6,625 nt of DNA. It comes from an uncultured Colwellia sp. (GTDB taxonomy: Bacteria > Pseudomonadota > Gammaproteobacteria > Enterobacterales > Alteromonadaceae). The stretch is taken from NCBI GenBank assembly GCA_913020705.1, contig CAJWBY010000207.1, positions 1-6,625 on the forward strand, read 5' to 3'. A program made the position numbers and the translations under genes. The notes below the pieces were generated by a model. It worked only from the letters and a program-made list of their open reading frames with translations, was not told the origin of the DNA and made no database searches. Positions 5,884 to 6,625 of this stretch are shown piece after piece. Positions within the stretch are counted from its first letter, which is position 1. Each line of letters starts with the position of its first letter.

Positions 5884-6453
5884 ATGAAAACTAACTACAC
5901 CAATTTACCCATTTTTCCTTTATCTGTATTCCTTTTACCCGAAGGTATGACGAAACTAAGAATATTTGAACAACGCTATTTAAAGATGGTGAGCATTGCT
6001 TCAAAAGGACAAGGTTTTGTTATATGCGCGAAAGGAGATAACAAGTCTATATCTGATTCACCTTGGGGCAGTTGGGTTGAAATAATTAACTTTGATAAAG
6101 CTGAAGATGGTCTTTTAGAAATTGATGTAAAATGTAAATCACTCGTCATGATAAAGTCACGTGAAACTAACAATGACAACCTGCATTTTGGAGACGTTAC
6201 TGAAATAGCACATTGGTCTCAGACGAAAGTAGATAGATCAATATCAGAACTTTCACTATGTTTAGAAGATGTTTTTGACAATAATGAATTTCTGGACCAA
6301 TTATATCCTGAAAAAATCCTTAATAATCCAAGTTGGGTGATCTCAAGATGGTTAGAATTATTACCAGTAACCCTTGATATTAAGGCAAGTTTCGTGGTTG
6401 AACATAATTTTGAAGAAGCGAAAGATTTTGTTCAGTCCGTAATAACTAAATAA
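5884..6453 (+). CDS. Stand-alone Lon substrate-binding (N-terminal) domain protein
   Basis: A 189-residue cytoplasmic protein made only of the Lon N-terminal (LAN, PF02190-type) domain, without the AAA+ ATPase or Ser-Lys protease parts. In Lon this domain recognises substrates; what free-standing versions bind is not established. Family signs are LPIFPLSVFLLPEGMTKLRIFEQRYLKMV (8-36, the LPLFPL...LRIFExRY pattern), GSWVEIINFDKAEDGLLEIDVKCKSL (62-87), and the C-terminal helical LNNPSWVISRWLELLPVTLDIKASFV region (about 146-171). Length is usual for stand-alone members. The ATG at 5884 has GAAG about 10 nt upstream, a weak ribosome binding site. It has its own TGATCA-type promoter. From memory, such genes occur near photolyase and rpoE-chrR genes in marine Gammaproteobacteria, which fits a stress role by inference. 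No terminator hairpin is visible after the stop. Confidence 0.88.
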   Translation: MKTNYTNLPIFPLSVFLLPEGMTKLRIFEQRYLKMVSIASKGQGFVICAKGDNKSISDSPWGSWVEIINFDKAEDGLLEIDVKCKSLVMIKSRETNNDNLHFGDVTEIAHWSQTKVDRSISELSLCLEDVFDNNEFLDQLYPEKILNNPSWVISRWLELLPVTLDIKASFVVEHNFEEAKDFVQSVITK

Positions 6454-6478
6454 TAATTAATTTAATTTCATCACATAG

Positions 6479-6506
6479 TGATCTTTATTCGCATGCTTTC
6501 GTATAA
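6479..6506 (+). promoter_or_regulatory. ECF (RpoE/ChrR-type) promoter candidate for the right-edge gene
   Basis: TGATCT (6479-6484) is followed by a spacer of 17 nt ending in TCG and then TATAA (6502-6506). It is the fourth site of the series, one nucleotide shorter in spacing. It lies 25 nt after the Lon-domain stop, and transcription would begin near 6513. Confidence 0.5.
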
Positions 6507-6529
6507 CACCTTCATATAAAAAATGATTA

Positions 6530-6625
6530 ATGGTGTTCAAAGTTATGAATACACACTTGCTAAGCAAAGTTACAAATGTTAAATCTAGTAACATGTCAGA
6601 TAAAATAAATCATCCTCAGCTTTGT
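6530..6625 (+). CDS. Possible start of a further gene (cut by window edge)
   Basis: A frame opens at ATG 6530 and stays open to the last base (32 codons); ATG 6545 and ATG 6593 are in-frame alternatives. I do not recognise the product from these residues, which are polar and show no signal peptide or known motif. None of the starts has a convincing ribosome binding site. The main support is that a promoter of the same type as the other three stands directly upstream. Genes expected in such a neighbourhood include rpoE, chrR, photolyase or a MerR-type regulator, but the visible sequence does not choose between them. Confidence 0.4.
   Translation, partial: MVFKVMNTHLLSKVTNVKSSNMSDKINHPQLC

Noticed and set aside
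6523..6582. 20-codon frame ATG 6523 to TAA 6582
   Set aside because: Too short, no ribosome binding site, and out of frame with the longer open frame from 6530. A leader peptide is possible but nothing supports it.

Overview
The window is made of two parts that do not look like the same genomic background. Positions 1 to about 1240 are roughly half G+C (by eye) and carry two minus-strand genes: the start of a DUF1838 protein, cut by the left window edge, and the C-terminal half of a TonB-dependent receptor. From about 1245 to the end the DNA is AT-rich, roughly one third G+C by eye. It carries a gene set typical of marine Gammaproteobacteria such as Colwellia, Thalassotalea and Shewanella relatives. 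The receptor reading frame loses its N-terminal half exactly where the AT-rich DNA begins. Position ~1235-1262 is therefore a breakpoint, either a real rearrangement or transfer, or an assembly chimera.

Layout of the AT-rich part: a tight plus-strand operon of DUF2878 membrane protein, chalcone isomerase-like exported protein and DUF3833 lipoprotein (both junctions overlap by 8 bp); a convergent TIGR01777-type NAD-dependent epimerase on the minus strand; a divergent 607-residue lipoprotein with four fasciclin (FAS1) domains, closed by a strong terminator; a stand-alone Lon substrate-binding-domain protein; and the beginning of a further reading frame at the right edge.

The most informative signal is regulatory. 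Four promoter-like sites of one design, TGATCW, then 17-18 nt, then a TA-rich -10 preceded by CG, sit in front of the epimerase, the fasciclin gene, the Lon-domain gene and the right-edge frame. This resembles the promoter of the RpoE/ChrR-type ECF sigma factor (singlet-oxygen and photo-oxidative stress response). From memory, DUF2878, chalcone isomerase-like, DUF3833, TIGR01777, fasciclin and Lon-domain genes often cluster with rpoE-chrR, photolyase and cyclopropane-fatty-acid-synthase-like genes in these bacteria. I infer that this is part of an envelope and lipid photo-oxidative stress island whose left portion was replaced at the breakpoint. The sigma factor and anti-sigma factor themselves are not in the window.
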